Shown here piece by piece: positions 20,277 to 30,285 of a DNA stretch of 64,000 bases (position 1 is the first letter of the stretch; each line of letters begins with the position of its first letter). The stretch lies in the NCBI GenBank assembly GCA_903916735.1, contig CAIWXX010000113.1, positions 1 through 64,000 on the forward strand, in the 5' to 3' direction. The translations under genes were made by a program, and so were the position numbers. The DNA comes from an uncultured Acidobacteriota bacterium (GTDB taxonomy: Bacteria; Acidobacteriota; CAIWXX01). The notes below the pieces were generated by a model. It was given only the letters and a program-made list of their open reading frames with translations, made no database searches and was not told the DNA's origin.

Positions 20277-20822
20277 GTCTTTCATACAGCAGTATTCTTC
20301 CTGACTCTGGGAATACTCAGCATTAACCTTTTCATCAGGCCGCCTGTGGTCGTGGCGAGTTTCCTCGAACCGCACGTCGCGAGGGCGGGCTTTTCAAATC
20401 AGCAACGGTTCTTCTTTGTTGCTGATCATGGATGCTTTTTCACAAATGAAAATGATCTGCTCCAGCCTCGAATTCCTCATGTATTCGTGGAGATGACGTT
20501 GACAGAACGATCGGTACAGCCACGGAATCCCCTCAGCTTGGCTCAAAGGAACTGATGTTTTGACTCTGTAATTAAAGTCCTCATAACCGGGAAATCGTTT
20601 TACGGAGATCAGCTCAAGAAAATCGAGGAAATCCAGGTTCTCTTGGAACAGCACCAGATCCGACAGTCAAGACCAACATCCAATAGAATCAGATTGATTT
20701 GTTGAATCTGTCGCATTTTCGTGACAAGAGGTATTCTATTGTTGTAGAATTATTGTGTATTTTAGGATAAGAGTCATACGCGAAGTTTTCTGTGAGAATC
20801 ATGATCATCGGAAGCGCTTCGA
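20277..20822. other. Gap between kdsC and hybrid kinase
   Basis: 546 nt. A hairpin AGTATTC/GAATACT (20291-20317, 13-nt loop) lies just after kdsC and may end its transcript, though no T-run follows directly. A minus-strand open frame lies at 20394-20654. An AT-rich stretch (about 20720-20770) just before the kinase probably holds its promoter; I cannot name the elements. Confidence 0.45.
20394..20654 (-). CDS. Unidentified small protein or gene fragment
   Basis: 86 codons on the minus strand, beginning at a GTG. The sequence alternates hydrophobic and charged residues (LFQENLDFLDFLELI near the start) and has normal protein composition with Trp, Tyr and Cys. No family was recognised. The frame is closed by a stop a few codons upstream. 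There is no clear ribosome-binding site. It may be the tail of a lost gene. Confidence 0.25.
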   Translation of the reverse strand: MLFQENLDFLDFLELISVKRFPGYEDFNYRVKTSVPLSQAEGIPWLYRSFCQRHLHEYMRNSRLEQIIFICEKASMISNKEEPLLI

Positions 20823-23096
20823 ATGCGTAAAGAGAATCGAGCGAAATGGGCCGGCCTGGCGATTGGGGCCATAGGAGTTCTCCTCGCCATCATCGGCATT
20901 TTTCTGACTGGAAACGCAAAGTGGCTGTCGGTCTTTGGAGCGATCGTTGCCTTTGGGAGCGGCATTCTGATTCTTTGGGAGTCGGAACAGGAAATTCGAA
21001 ATCTCGCCGAAGAGAACGAATCGCTGACCTCGGCTGTGGGCCACATGGACGCTCTCGTGCGGGCCACCAGCCACATCGCCCTTGCGCGCCCTCTGGGTGA
21101 GATTCTCGACGAGATATACACCATCGGAAGCCGGCTTCTCAAAAACGATATCTGTGCCGTCTTCGAAGCTAATGATGAGTTGCAGATTCTTTATACTCGC
21201 GGTATTCCTCCCGCTTTCTCCAAGGCGATGAGGGAATCCTATGCAAGCCGAACAGGCCTTTTCGCATCGGCACGTTATGAAATCGTTCCAATCGAGAACT
21301 GTATTCAAGACCGGCGGCTGGCGCCGGCACGTTCCGTCCTGGAAACCGAGAGACTTCGTTCGCTGCTGTTTATTCCACTTGTCTATGAACGTTTGATTCT
21401 GGGGTTTTTGTTTCTTTTCTACGACCAGCCTCGCGTCTTTACGGTTGAAGAGTTGTCGCTCGCCGCGGCGTTCGGAAGCCAGGCGGCGATTGCGATCAGG
21501 AACGGACAACTCCGGCAGGAGCTCGATACCGCCGTCCGGGAGTATCGAAACATGTTCGATAATGCCAGCGACCTGATCTGGGTCATCAATCCCGATCTCC
21601 GCTGCACGTCGATCAACCGTCGTGGTGAGGAGCTCACCGGTCGGAAGACTCAACAATGGCTTGATCACTCCTTCACCGAGTTTGTCGCGGAGGTTGATCG
21701 TGCGCTTTTCAAGGAAAAAGCGTCTGCCACCTTTGCCGGCCGTTCTCAAAAATTCGAACTCCGGCTCACAACAGAGCAGAACCGGGAGATTTACCTTTCT
21801 GTTAATACAACACCACTTTACCATGAAGGCGAGGTCCTCTCAGCAGTGGCCTTTGGGCACGATCTATCCGATGAAAGAAGGCTGATTGAACAACTCCTGC
21901 TGGCCCAGCGCATGGAAAGCCTCGGAACACTGGCCAGAGGCATTGCCCATGATTTCAACAACATCTTGAGTTCGATTCTTGGCCACGCGGCCCTGCTCCG
22001 ATCGAAGTTGGACGATGCCAATCCAGGGCTCCGACATGTTGGATTGATCGAAACCTCGGCCAAGAGAGCCGCGCGTCTCACCGCTCAGCTCCTCGGCTTC
22101 GCACACCGCGGTCGCTACAAGATCGAGTCAATCGATCTGAACTCCCTGATTCAGGAGACATTGACCTTGCTTGATCGCGGGGGCGACCAGACAATCGAAA
22201 CGCGCCTGGAGCTCTCTGAAAACCTCCCACCCATCACCGGAGATCCAACTCAAATCCAGCAGGTTCTCATGAACCTTGTCATGAACGCGCGGGACGCAAT
22301 GGGGAGCAGCGGCACTCTCCGGGTGAAAACCCTGCGCGCCACATTGAATGAGTCGATGGCGCTGGAGCTCGAAATGAAACCTGGCCCCTGCGTCGTCGTG
22401 GGAGTTCGAGATACAGGGCCTGGGGTTAAGCCGGAAGATCGTGCGCATATCTTTGAGCCCTTCTACTTGTCGAAAAGTCAGGGCAAGGGCAGTGGACTCG
22501 GACTCTCTCTCGTTCACGGAATCATGAAACACCATGGAGGCACCGTGCAGGTGGCCAGCATCTCCGGCCATGGATCCACATTCACCTTGTACTTCCCCCC
22601 GGGCCGCGGCAGTCTTCTCGGTGATGCGGCGCGTTTGGGACGGGAACCTGAGGCGGCTGGTGGCGGCACCGAAACCATCCTTGTCGTTGATGACGAAGAA
22701 ACGGTCCTCGAATTCGTTTCTGAGGCTCTCCGGAGAGCTGGATATCACGTTTACACTTCGAGTGACGGCCTGGCAGGCCTGGCAGCCTACGAGGAAAAAC
22801 GCGGAGAGATCAACGCGGTCATCCTTGATCTCGTCATGCCGCGTATGGACGGGAAAGAGACATTTTTCAAGATACGGGAGAAGGACCCCAACATGCCCGT
22901 GCTGGTCATGAGTGGACGAGGTACGGATGAAGACGTGCAGGCTCTTTTAAGTGCCGGTGTTGACGGCTACTTGCGAAAGCCGTTTCTGCTCAATGAGCTT
23001 CTCAACCATGTACGGGATGCCATCAGCAAAAGGCAATCGGAGCCCGGACGAATTCTGGTCATGAAGCAAACTGCTGGGGCACAGAAAACTTCGTAA
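20823..23096 (+). CDS. GAF-PAS hybrid sensor histidine kinase
   Basis: 757 residues. Two N-terminal transmembrane helices with a very short loop (about 9-30 and 36-54) anchor it, so sensing is probably cytoplasmic. Next come a GAF-like domain (about 80-225), a PAS domain (about 235-355), HisKA with His376 in GIAHDFNN, HATPase (N-box NLVMNARDAM, G-box GKGSGLGLS) and a C-terminal receiver with Asp669 in ILDLVMPRMDG. A purely cytoplasmic signal is likely. There is no response regulator with a DNA-binding domain beside it. The kinase core resembles those of the first and last kinases here, but the sensor part differs. Confidence 0.9.
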   Translation: MRKENRAKWAGLAIGAIGVLLAIIGIFLTGNAKWLSVFGAIVAFGSGILILWESEQEIRNLAEENESLTSAVGHMDALVRATSHIALARPLGEILDEIYTIGSRLLKNDICAVFEANDELQILYTRGIPPAFSKAMRESYASRTGLFASARYEIVPIENCIQDRRLAPARSVLETERLRSLLFIPLVYERLILGFLFLFYDQPRVFTVEELSLAAAFGSQAAIAIRNGQLRQELDTAVREYRNMFDNASDLIWVINPDLRCTSINRRGEELTGRKTQQWLDHSFTEFVAEVDRALFKEKASATFAGRSQKFELRLTTEQNREIYLSVNTTPLYHEGEVLSAVAFGHDLSDERRLIEQLLLAQRMESLGTLARGIAHDFNNILSSILGHAALLRSKLDDANPGLRHVGLIETSAKRAARLTAQLLGFAHRGRYKIESIDLNSLIQETLTLLDRGGDQTIETRLELSENLPPITGDPTQIQQVLMNLVMNARDAMGSSGTLRVKTLRATLNESMALELEMKPGPCVVVGVRDTGPGVKPEDRAHIFEPFYLSKSQGKGSGLGLSLVHGIMKHHGGTVQVASISGHGSTFTLYFPPGRGSLLGDAARLGREPEAAGGGTETILVVDDEETVLEFVSEALRRAGYHVYTSSDGLAGLAAYEEKRGEINAVILDLVMPRMDGKETFFKIREKDPNMPVLVMSGRGTDEDVQALLSAGVDGYLRKPFLLNELLNHVRDAISKRQSEPGRILVMKQTAGAQKTS

Positions 23097-23334
23097 TTTT
23101 TTTTCCGCCATCTGAACCCTCGCGATCCACGACAATGGTTTCGAAGCCCTCCATACATAGGACTTGACCAAAGCGGCCTTGTCGCGTCATACTTCTATAG
23201 TGAAACAGCGGTAAACGGGGTCTCGTCCTTAGTTTCGTCATTATACCGCTACCCGGCTCGAAGTTTGGATAACTCGGGATGGGCTATTTTCAAAGGCAAT
23301 ACAACAAATGGTTAGAGAAAGGTAGGGAAATCGC
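23097..23334. promoter_or_regulatory. Intergenic region upstream of the Ig/barrel protein
   Basis: 238 nt. A T-run (23098-23105) follows the kinase stop but has no hairpin. TTGACC at 23163-23168 followed after 18 nt by CATACT is a possible weak promoter for the next gene. AGGTAGGG precedes its ATG. Confidence 0.25.
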
Positions 23335-24816
23335 ATGAGAAAAGGAATCCTTTGCACCGTTGTTCTAACGAGTGCAGTCGCCTTGCTGGCCGCGAATCAC
23401 GCCGCAGCAACAGCTCGCAAGGTGACGCATCTCGGAAATTCCCGAACAACATTCTGCAAGCCAGGCCTTAAGGGTGAGAAGGACGTCCGCCTTATGGTCC
23501 AGAAAAAAAAGGCCGACATGCAGACGATTTTGCAGATTACAGGTTGGACCGGGGATGTTGAGGACATCGCGCGTGCAGCTCAAGATCCGGCAACCACGAT
23601 CACAAAAACTACAATCGATCCCGGCGCCAACATCCCTTATATGGCAATGCGACGCCATGGCAAGCCCCAGATTCTCGAAGATGTCATCTGGGCTGGGAAA
23701 AAATCGATCGATGTTTACGTCATGGAGTTCATTTCGGGGAAACATAAATACCGCCTCTATGTCCCTGCGCAGTGCGGCAACTTTTGGATCGAGCAGCTTC
23801 CTGGCGACGCCACAACCATTTCAACGCTGCCCGTCACGGTCAGCGTCTCGGCGATCGCTGAGGCTTGTGTGACCCAGAGTGTCCCGGTCACTGTCAACGT
23901 GACCAATGCGGCGTCGGATGCTCAGGTATCGGTCACCGCCGACGGCCAGCAGCCTGCTACAGGCGTTGCGACAGGCGGTGTTTTCCAGACGACACTTCCT
24001 GGATATCGCGAGCCGGGCCGTCACGAAATCAAGGCCACTGTCGGCGATGTCAGCAATTCGAGCGTCGTCACGATCAATCCGTGCCCACCAACATGCAGCC
24101 TATCGGTTGCGCCTCCGACACTTCTCCGCGGCAAACCGATTCTCGTCGATGGATCAGGATCGAAAGTGGCGCCCAATGTGACTGTCGGTCTCAAATCCGT
24201 CACCGTCGATGTTGACCGCAATGGGGCGAAATTTGAGACATTCGATCTACTGCCTCCGTCCTTGCGGCGCGACGACTACAGATTGGGGAAACCCGGCGCC
24301 TATACCTTCAAAGCAACAGCCATCGACGAAGTCGGCCAGAAGTCTACAAACGCATGCGAAGCCGCAGTCGAGGTCAAGAGGCCGCCATTGCTGTTCGGTG
24401 GCGTCTTCTTCGGCAAAGAGCGGCTTGATCGAGAAGAGTTCAACGGCGGCCATTGCGCTCCACTATTCGGAGCGAAAATCGGCATACTTTCGGAGATCGC
24501 CGAAAACGTGCAGTTGGAAGCTTCTGTCGGAGTCAAGGTTGATGTTGATGACACGGGTAATTCGAGTGCATTCCTTGATTTCGCCCTCAACTATCTGCTC
24601 TCCAAAGGCTTCATCGGCGGCGGTGTCAGCGCATGGAACATCACCGACAGTGACACCCGCGCGGCGGCGCTCCTCTTGCAGGGCGGCATGGATGTCACCA
24701 AGGACGGATGTTTCCAGTTCGTCGTGGAAGGCCGCCTGCCGTTCAATCAGATGGACAACATCGCCAACAACTACCAATTCTGGGGAGGCGTCCGAATTCG
24801 GGGAGCCTATCGATAA
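23335..24816 (+). CDS. Secreted Ig-repeat protein with C-terminal outer-membrane barrel-like domain
   Basis: 493 residues with a signal peptide (about 1-26). Residues about 30-160 are an unassigned globular region. Two Ig/PKD-like beta domains follow (about 165-245 and 250-350, the second with DGSGS). The last 140 residues alternate aromatic, Gly and polar residues (GGVFFGKER, FLDFALNYLL, YQFWGGVRIRGAY) and end in an aromatic-Arg C-terminus, like small beta-barrels. I infer an outer-membrane or surface protein. It has no co-directional partner. A strong hairpin follows. Confidence 0.65.
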   Translation: MRKGILCTVVLTSAVALLAANHAAATARKVTHLGNSRTTFCKPGLKGEKDVRLMVQKKKADMQTILQITGWTGDVEDIARAAQDPATTITKTTIDPGANIPYMAMRRHGKPQILEDVIWAGKKSIDVYVMEFISGKHKYRLYVPAQCGNFWIEQLPGDATTISTLPVTVSVSAIAEACVTQSVPVTVNVTNAASDAQVSVTADGQQPATGVATGGVFQTTLPGYREPGRHEIKATVGDVSNSSVVTINPCPPTCSLSVAPPTLLRGKPILVDGSGSKVAPNVTVGLKSVTVDVDRNGAKFETFDLLPPSLRRDDYRLGKPGAYTFKATAIDEVGQKSTNACEAAVEVKRPPLLFGGVFFGKERLDREEFNGGHCAPLFGAKIGILSEIAENVQLEASVGVKVDVDDTGNSSAFLDFALNYLLSKGFIGGGVSAWNITDSDTRAAALLLQGGMDVTKDGCFQFVVEGRLPFNQMDNIANNYQFWGGVRIRGAYR

Positions 24817-24842
24817 GTCAATAATCCTACAGTACTATTGAT

Positions 24843-24865
24843 GCTGCGTTTCACTGAAACGCAGC
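24843..24865. terminator. Strong hairpin between convergent genes
   Basis: GCTGCGTTTC (24843-24852), a 3-nt loop and GAAACGCAGC (24856-24865) form a perfect 10-bp stem. It sits between the ends of the Ig/barrel gene (plus) and the GT4 gene (minus), so it can serve both as a terminator. The T-run is weak (TTGACTTCC on the plus side). Confidence 0.7.
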
Positions 24866-24919
24866 TTGACTTCCTGCAAGGGGCTGGGGGACTGGGATCC
24901 AGAAGCCGGTGCTTCTGAT

Positions 24920-26098
24920 CTATTCTCCAGCCCCAGCTTGTTCCGGCGAACCAGCAACAAGCTCCAGATACAGCTCTTCTTGCTGCCGCACCATCGTCCT
25001 CTGATCGAATTCGACGAGTCCATTTCGACCACTCTCGCCCATCTGCCGGCACCGATCGGGATTCATGAGCAGCGAAATAATACGGGATGCCATTGTCGCA
25101 CAATCGCCGGGCCTGCACAGATAGCCGCTCTCACCATCAGTAACAGCCTCGACGGTTCCATCCACAGCTGTCGCCACAACGGCTATGCCGGCCGCGCGAG
25201 CCTGTATGACAGCTCGCGGCAATCCCTCCCAGTGCGATGTCAGCACGAAAACATCCAAAAGATGCAACAGTTCGGCAACATCCTCTCGCCATCCCAGCAT
25301 ATGGAGCCGATCCGAGAGTCCGGCTTCCCGTACGCGATGTTCCACCTGAGGACGCATCTCACCGTCTCCGATGAGGAGGAAATGAGCGTCAGGGGCCGTG
25401 TTGGTCACTTGTCGGCAGACGTCGACAAAGTCGAGTGGGGCTTTTTGCGGCTTGAGGCAGGAAATCGAGCCGATCAGAGGGACGCCTTCGGGAACTCCAA
25501 CTTTTCTGCGCAAATCCGGAGGCGCCGAGGCCGATGCAAAATATTCGATGTCGATGCCGCTTCTAATGAGCCTGACCTTCTCTGAACCGAACAGCCCAAG
25601 CTCGATGCCCTTCTCGATGTTCCGCCGGCTCACAGCGACAAACGCCTCAGTCCAGCGGGCGGCCGTTTTCTCGGCTGTCAGATAAGCATCGCGTACCGGC
25701 CATGCCTGTTCATCGTGAAAGGGAAAGCCGTGAATCGAATGAATAATGTGCCGGATGCCGGCAGCGCGTGCCGCCGCACGTCCAAGAATTCCCGCTTTCG
25801 AAGAATGGGTGTGAACGATTGCCGGTGAGATCCGTTTCAGTTCTCGCCGCAAAGAGCGATAGGCACTGAGATCCTTCCAAGGACGGATCTCGCGGACAAG
25901 CTCGGGAAGGAAACAGGCGCGCTCCCCGAGCAACCGCACGGCCTCTCCGTCCAAATAGCCACCCTCCCCGGCCAACAAGTAGACATCGAAACGGGCTGGA
26001 TCTAATTTACTACATGTGTAGAGTGTATTTTGCTGTGCTCCACCGAGCTCGAGCAGGGTGATCACATGACAGACGCGGATCAGGTTTCTTTGGCCCAT
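24920..26098 (-). CDS. GT4-family glycosyltransferase
   Basis: 392 residues from the ATG at 26098. A longer frame begins at a GTG (26152), but the residues before MGQRNLIRVCHVITLLELGG are not typical. The GT-B fold is visible: N-terminal GGAQQNT, a middle VHTHSSKAGILGR, the linker RSGIDIEYF, and the C-terminal donor site HWEGLPRAVIQARAAGIAVVAT. It transfers a sugar from an activated nucleotide donor to a glycan on the cytoplasmic face; the specific sugar is unknown. It is the last gene of the polysaccharide operon and overlaps the flavoprotein gene by 19 nt. Confidence 0.9.
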   Translation of the reverse strand: MGQRNLIRVCHVITLLELGGAQQNTLYTCSKLDPARFDVYLLAGEGGYLDGEAVRLLGERACFLPELVREIRPWKDLSAYRSLRRELKRISPAIVHTHSSKAGILGRAAARAAGIRHIIHSIHGFPFHDEQAWPVRDAYLTAEKTAARWTEAFVAVSRRNIEKGIELGLFGSEKVRLIRSGIDIEYFASASAPPDLRRKVGVPEGVPLIGSISCLKPQKAPLDFVDVCRQVTNTAPDAHFLLIGDGEMRPQVEHRVREAGLSDRLHMLGWREDVAELLHLLDVFVLTSHWEGLPRAVIQARAAGIAVVATAVDGTVEAVTDGESGYLCRPGDCATMASRIISLLMNPDRCRQMGESGRNGLVEFDQRTMVRQQEELYLELVAGSPEQAGAGE

Positions 26099-27345
26099 GC
26101 GGCAGCTTCCCGGCCATCCAGTATCGCCTGCTCCATATAGCTGTATTTCCACCCGCCGTACCGGCCCGTACTCAGGATGCCGTGTTTCATGAGTTTCGTC
26201 AGAGCTGCAGGGACGGCCTCTCGGCGAAAATGGTCATAGACCACATAGGCGCACGGGATGACAAAACAATGCTCGACAATGGGATCTTCTTTCAGGCCGA
26301 GAGCCGCCAGCAGCGTGAGGCACTGATGAAGCACAGATTCCCGATCGGAATCCGGATGGGCAAGCGATGCCTCGATATAGAGATTTGAACATCCTGGAGG
26401 GGCCAGGGTCGATTCGATATTCGAAGCCACGCCCACTCGATAGAATGGAAAAGACCGTTCGGGGAAATACACCCAGTGCTTTCGGCCGAAAAAGCATCCT
26501 TTGATGCCGAGACTGATCGCCAAAATCGAAATGCGCTTCAGACCGCGAGCGATCACCTTCCATTCATCAGGGCTGTTTTCCGCCATCATGAGCAACTCAT
26601 CCAGGGGAAGGCTTGATACAAGTCGATCATACGATTCTTCGCGCCCGTTATCGAAGAGGACTCTCCGCCGCAGAACATCTATTTTGACTGCGCGATGATT
26701 GGTTTCCAGATGGCGGCACTTGCGCGCAAAGGCCGCTGGGAGCACCTCGATTCCATATTTCCGTGGATACCAGAAGACAGGGTTATACCCCATGTTTCGA
26801 TGGACAATCCCTATGGCGCCGTCGATGATCTCTTCGAGACTGGGCCGAGGAATCGACCAGGAGCACCACTCATGGGTGAGGCTTTCCAGCGGGACTCGCC
26901 AAAGTTTCTCATTATATGGCTGCATAAAATAACGATAAATCCCCTCCCCGAATGTCGTGAGCGCCCACTCCTGGAAGGTGTCGGGGTTCTTAATCTGCGG
27001 TGCACGGATGTACCCAAGCACGCACTCTCGAACAACGGCTCTCGGAAGTCCGTATGTATGAGCCTGAAAAGGATATGGCGTCATTGTTCCATGAGAATGA
27101 ATAAAGGCTCGCCGTGAATGCTTCTTGAAAACTCCGGGCAGGAGTTCTTCAAAAACCAGTTTTTGACAAGAAGGATCCCGGAGGTGGAGGAGATGGCCGG
27201 TGCGATCGAATGTGAATCCGTTGATGGTGTCTGATCGGCAGAGGCCTCCTGGCCGCTGTTCTGCTTCGAAGAGCCGGTAGGACGTATCACCGAGATGATA
27301 GGCACAACTCAAGCCCGTCAGCCCGGCGCCCAGGATGATGATCAT
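26080..27345 (-). CDS. FAD-dependent NAD(P)-binding protein, UDP-galactopyranose-mutase/amine-oxidase-like
   Basis: About 421 residues from the ATG at 27345, where the dinucleotide motif MIIILGAGLTGLSCAYHLG begins. The frame is open upstream to 27438, but those residues overlap the WecA-type gene and look unrelated. EAEQRPGGLCRS and DRTGHLLHLRD follow, as in proteins annotated protoporphyrinogen-oxidase-like or UGM-like in polysaccharide clusters. The chemistry on a nucleotide sugar or a carrier is not known from sequence. It is operonic with GT4 and WecA. Confidence 0.8.
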   Translation of the reverse strand: MIIILGAGLTGLSCAYHLGDTSYRLFEAEQRPGGLCRSDTINGFTFDRTGHLLHLRDPSCQKLVFEELLPGVFKKHSRRAFIHSHGTMTPYPFQAHTYGLPRAVVRECVLGYIRAPQIKNPDTFQEWALTTFGEGIYRYFMQPYNEKLWRVPLESLTHEWCSWSIPRPSLEEIIDGAIGIVHRNMGYNPVFWYPRKYGIEVLPAAFARKCRHLETNHRAVKIDVLRRRVLFDNGREESYDRLVSSLPLDELLMMAENSPDEWKVIARGLKRISILAISLGIKGCFFGRKHWVYFPERSFPFYRVGVASNIESTLAPPGCSNLYIEASLAHPDSDRESVLHQCLTLLAALGLKEDPIVEHCFVIPCAYVVYDHFRREAVPAALTKLMKHGILSTGRYGGWKYSYMEQAILDGREAAAWAKET

Positions 27346-27397
27346 ATCCACCAGCCGTATCGAGCGCCTGCCGGGAGACTGGAGAAGCCTTGCAGAA

Positions 27398-28399
27398 TCA
27401 TTCTTCCATTTTAACGCGGGACAACACGACACCAGCAATGATCATAACGAGGATGACTGTCGTGAAGAGAGCTGTCGAAATGACTTCGTTCGCATAAATC
27501 ACAAGGAATGCCATATTCGCAAGCATGACACCGGCCACATAAAAGATATTGACGATCTGCATTTCAGTCAGTCCGAGTTTCTGGAGACGGAGGGCCAGAT
27601 GATCTCGGCTGCCGAAAAACATCGATCGCCCATGGAGAGTCCGTAAGATCATCACATAGGCCGTATCGTAAATGGGAATTCCAAGCAGCATGAGAGGGCT
27701 GACGAAGGCAATTCGATGGTTGAAAGTCCACTGTCCCGTGATACTCAACGCCCCCAACATCAGTCCGATAAAAAGGCTTCCGGCATCGCCCATATAAATC
27801 TGCGCCGGATGATAATTATAACGAAGAAATCCAAGCATGCTCCCGGCCAGCGCCGCCGTGATGATCGAGATCGAATCGTTCTGATTGATGATAGAAAGCG
27901 CCAGCAGGAATATCGTTGCGATCAGCCCCACTCCGCAGCTCAACCCATCCATGACATCAATGATGTTAAAAGCGTTGGTGATCCCGACCAGCCAGATCAG
28001 AGTCAGCCCGATATTGATGTAATCTGGAAAAAATGGAAACTGAATCCAGATGCCGCTTTTGATGAGGCACGAAGCCGCCAGAACCTGGCCGGCGAGTTTG
28101 ATGCCGGGAGTGAGGACACCGAAATCATCGACGAGCCCGAGGAGGACAACAATAGAACCGCCCAGGAGCATCCCCAACAGTTGCCGGTCGAAATTGAAAA
28201 CAAGCGCCAGAGCCACGAGGAAAGATACGAAGATACTGAGCCCGCCCAGATAGGGCACCGGCTCTCTCTGCGTTTTAAGTCTTCCGTCGGGGTGATCGAC
28301 AATTCCGAATCTGATGGCTGCTTTCCTGGCCATGGGTGTTCCGCGCAAACAGAGGAGAAAAGCCAGAAAGAAAACAAGGATGATCTGAGCGATGATCAT
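27398..28399 (-). CDS. Undecaprenyl-phosphate glycosyl-1-phosphate transferase (WecA/MraY family)
   Basis: 333 residues with about ten transmembrane helices. Family motifs are present: PYLGGLSIF after the first helix, GLVDDF (Asp pair), NAFNIIDVMDGL and the cytoplasmic YMGDAGSLFIG. RDHLALRL near 265 is the His-containing loop. It starts glycan synthesis by loading a sugar-1-phosphate onto undecaprenyl phosphate. Which sugar (GlcNAc or another) cannot be read off. It overlaps the ligase-like gene upstream by 4 nt. Confidence 0.93.
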   Translation of the reverse strand: MIIAQIILVFFLAFLLCLRGTPMARKAAIRFGIVDHPDGRLKTQREPVPYLGGLSIFVSFLVALALVFNFDRQLLGMLLGGSIVVLLGLVDDFGVLTPGIKLAGQVLAASCLIKSGIWIQFPFFPDYINIGLTLIWLVGITNAFNIIDVMDGLSCGVGLIATIFLLALSIINQNDSISIITAALAGSMLGFLRYNYHPAQIYMGDAGSLFIGLMLGALSITGQWTFNHRIAFVSPLMLLGIPIYDTAYVMILRTLHGRSMFFGSRDHLALRLQKLGLTEMQIVNIFYVAGVMLANMAFLVIYANEVISTALFTTVILVMIIAGVVLSRVKMEE

Positions 28400-30285
28400 T
28401 CGAACTCCCGTTTCATGGCATCAGTCACGGAAAGAATCCCTTTGAATTGGTCGACATCCGCCTGCATCGAAAAACGGCGATAGAGATCCTTGAGGCGCAG
28501 GGTTTGGGCATCGTAGGAAATCCAATCGCTTCGTGCCTTGAAGATCTTGCGCAATTCGTAATGCGCCATGAGGAAATTCGGTTCCAAGGCAATAGCCTCT
28601 CGAAGCTTCCTCTCGGCTTCGTTCACTCTTCCCAGCCGCACATCCAGCCGGGCCAGATCGAGAAGGGGCAACGGAGATTTGGGATTCAAGAGGAACTCGC
28701 GATGAAGTGCCGCAGTATAGGTCTGCACAAATTCCTCAGTCGCTTGGCCGCGTTCCAGTGCGGTCGAATACAGAAATGCCAGCTGTCTCTGGAAACCCCA
28801 ATCATTAGGGTTGAGTGACGCCGCTTCTTCAAGCTGGTCAACGGCTCGCGCGAAAGCATCCATGTTGCCGGTTTTCATGTAAAAGATCGAATAGAGGTCG
28901 GCCATGGCTTCGTGATAGTAAGGCTGGATAGGGACAAGAGCAAGAGCACGACGAAGTGAGGCCTGGGCCATCGGTAGATTATCGAGAATTTTTCCCGCTT
29001 TTTCCATCTGACGCGCCGCCTCGAAAGGCATCCAAATTGCCGAAACCCAGATGAAAAGAAGCAACAACAATCCCATGGCGATGGCTCGTTTCCGACCTGG
29101 TTTGATGTCAATCGATTGACGACCGCTCTGAGGAATGAACTTCGGGAGAGCAGCCAGAAGGACAAACCAGAGGAGCAAGAGCCCGGTCGTCAGGAGAAGA
29201 TGGTGAAAGAGGCAATGGATTCCAAGCCCCATGAGCGCCCAGCAGGCTCGAAGGGCATGCTCCGGAAGTCGTCCTGACAAGAATGTGAGGAGGGGGCAGA
29301 GGAGAAGTGCGAGGATCACGATGCCTCCGGGAAACCCCAATTCGACAAAGGCTTGGAGAAGATCACTGTGAGCGGCTCGAGCAATCTTTGAGAATCGTAC
29401 AGGTTGTTCATCGAGTGGGAAATTGTACTGCGGGGCCACCCACGGAAACTGCCCGAGGCCGATGCCCAGGGCCGGGGACGAAGCCAACATCCTGAGATCC
29501 ATCTTATAAATATTCAAACGTTGCAAAGCCAGCGGATCAATTCGTTTTGGATGCAGGATTTTCTCGCGAACAGGCGAAAAGAAAATCATCGCCAAAAGGA
29601 GGAGTCCGATTGGAAGATAGGCACACCATGAACGACGCTCTCGCAATGCGAGAAGCGTAATCAAAAGGGCGCCCAACAACCCGCCACGTGATTGAGAAAG
29701 CACGGTGGCAGCGAGAAGGAGTAGGCAGATCGTCAGTCTCAGAAAGACAGCTGATCTGCGGCCGAACCCCCGATCCACTGACCGTGGAAGCACCATCGCC
29801 AGTCCAATGTTGGAGAACGCCGCCAGGCTATTCGGATCTTCGAAGAAACCATGGGCTCGTCCGCCTTCGATGGCGACCAGCCCGAGCGAATAGGCAGCGG
29901 CTATCGACGCCGACGCACCGACAACGAATGGGAATAAACTTCCAGAATGCGGGTTCTCACTGAACCATATCCGCGTGCAGAGATACAAGACAACCCCGGC
30001 TGCAATTGAAATCACCCTGAGAATAGCGGCATAGCGGTAGTCCGCGACGACAACAGAAACGAAACAGACTCCGAGATAGAGCCCAATAAGGAGATCAATG
30101 TGATCATAAAGGATGGGCTGGGGAGATGATGACAAGGTCCACGAGAAGATGATCGCCAGAGCGAGGATGAGCGTTTGAGCCAGGAAAAGCTCAAAATTGT
30201 TCTGAAGACCATTGCCGATCGGTATGATGAGGAGAAGAGCCATGATGATCCACCCGGTAATTCGAGAGGCGTGATGTATCTTCAT
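28396..30285 (-). CDS. O-antigen ligase/polymerase-like membrane protein with TPR tail (copy 2)
   Basis: 629 residues. About a dozen membrane helices are followed by a cytoplasmic or periplasmic tail (from about 420) with TPR-like repeats. Between helices a periplasmic loop reads GIGLGQFPWVAPQYN...ARAAHSDLLQAFVELGFPGG; the conserved Arg and His pattern is that of WaaL/Wzy-type O-antigen ligase domains. It should either polymerise repeat units or attach glycan to a carrier. It lies directly after a second protein of the same kind (30282-32090), overlapping by 4 nt. Its sequence differs enough that recent duplication is unlikely. Confidence 0.85.
   Translation of the reverse strand: MKIHHASRITGWIIMALLLIIPIGNGLQNNFELFLAQTLILALAIIFSWTLSSSPQPILYDHIDLLIGLYLGVCFVSVVVADYRYAAILRVISIAAGVVLYLCTRIWFSENPHSGSLFPFVVGASASIAAAYSLGLVAIEGGRAHGFFEDPNSLAAFSNIGLAMVLPRSVDRGFGRRSAVFLRLTICLLLLAATVLSQSRGGLLGALLITLLALRERRSWCAYLPIGLLLLAMIFFSPVREKILHPKRIDPLALQRLNIYKMDLRMLASSPALGIGLGQFPWVAPQYNFPLDEQPVRFSKIARAAHSDLLQAFVELGFPGGIVILALLLCPLLTFLSGRLPEHALRACWALMGLGIHCLFHHLLLTTGLLLLWFVLLAALPKFIPQSGRQSIDIKPGRKRAIAMGLLLLLFIWVSAIWMPFEAARQMEKAGKILDNLPMAQASLRRALALVPIQPYYHEAMADLYSIFYMKTGNMDAFARAVDQLEEAASLNPNDWGFQRQLAFLYSTALERGQATEEFVQTYTAALHREFLLNPKSPLPLLDLARLDVRLGRVNEAERKLREAIALEPNFLMAHYELRKIFKARSDWISYDAQTLRLKDLYRRFSMQADVDQFKGILSVTDAMKREFE

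Noticed and set aside
20805-21824. Minus-strand frame opposite the GAF-PAS kinase
   Set aside because: The plus-strand kinase is complete with H and D residues; the antisense frame has no start signal or known motif.
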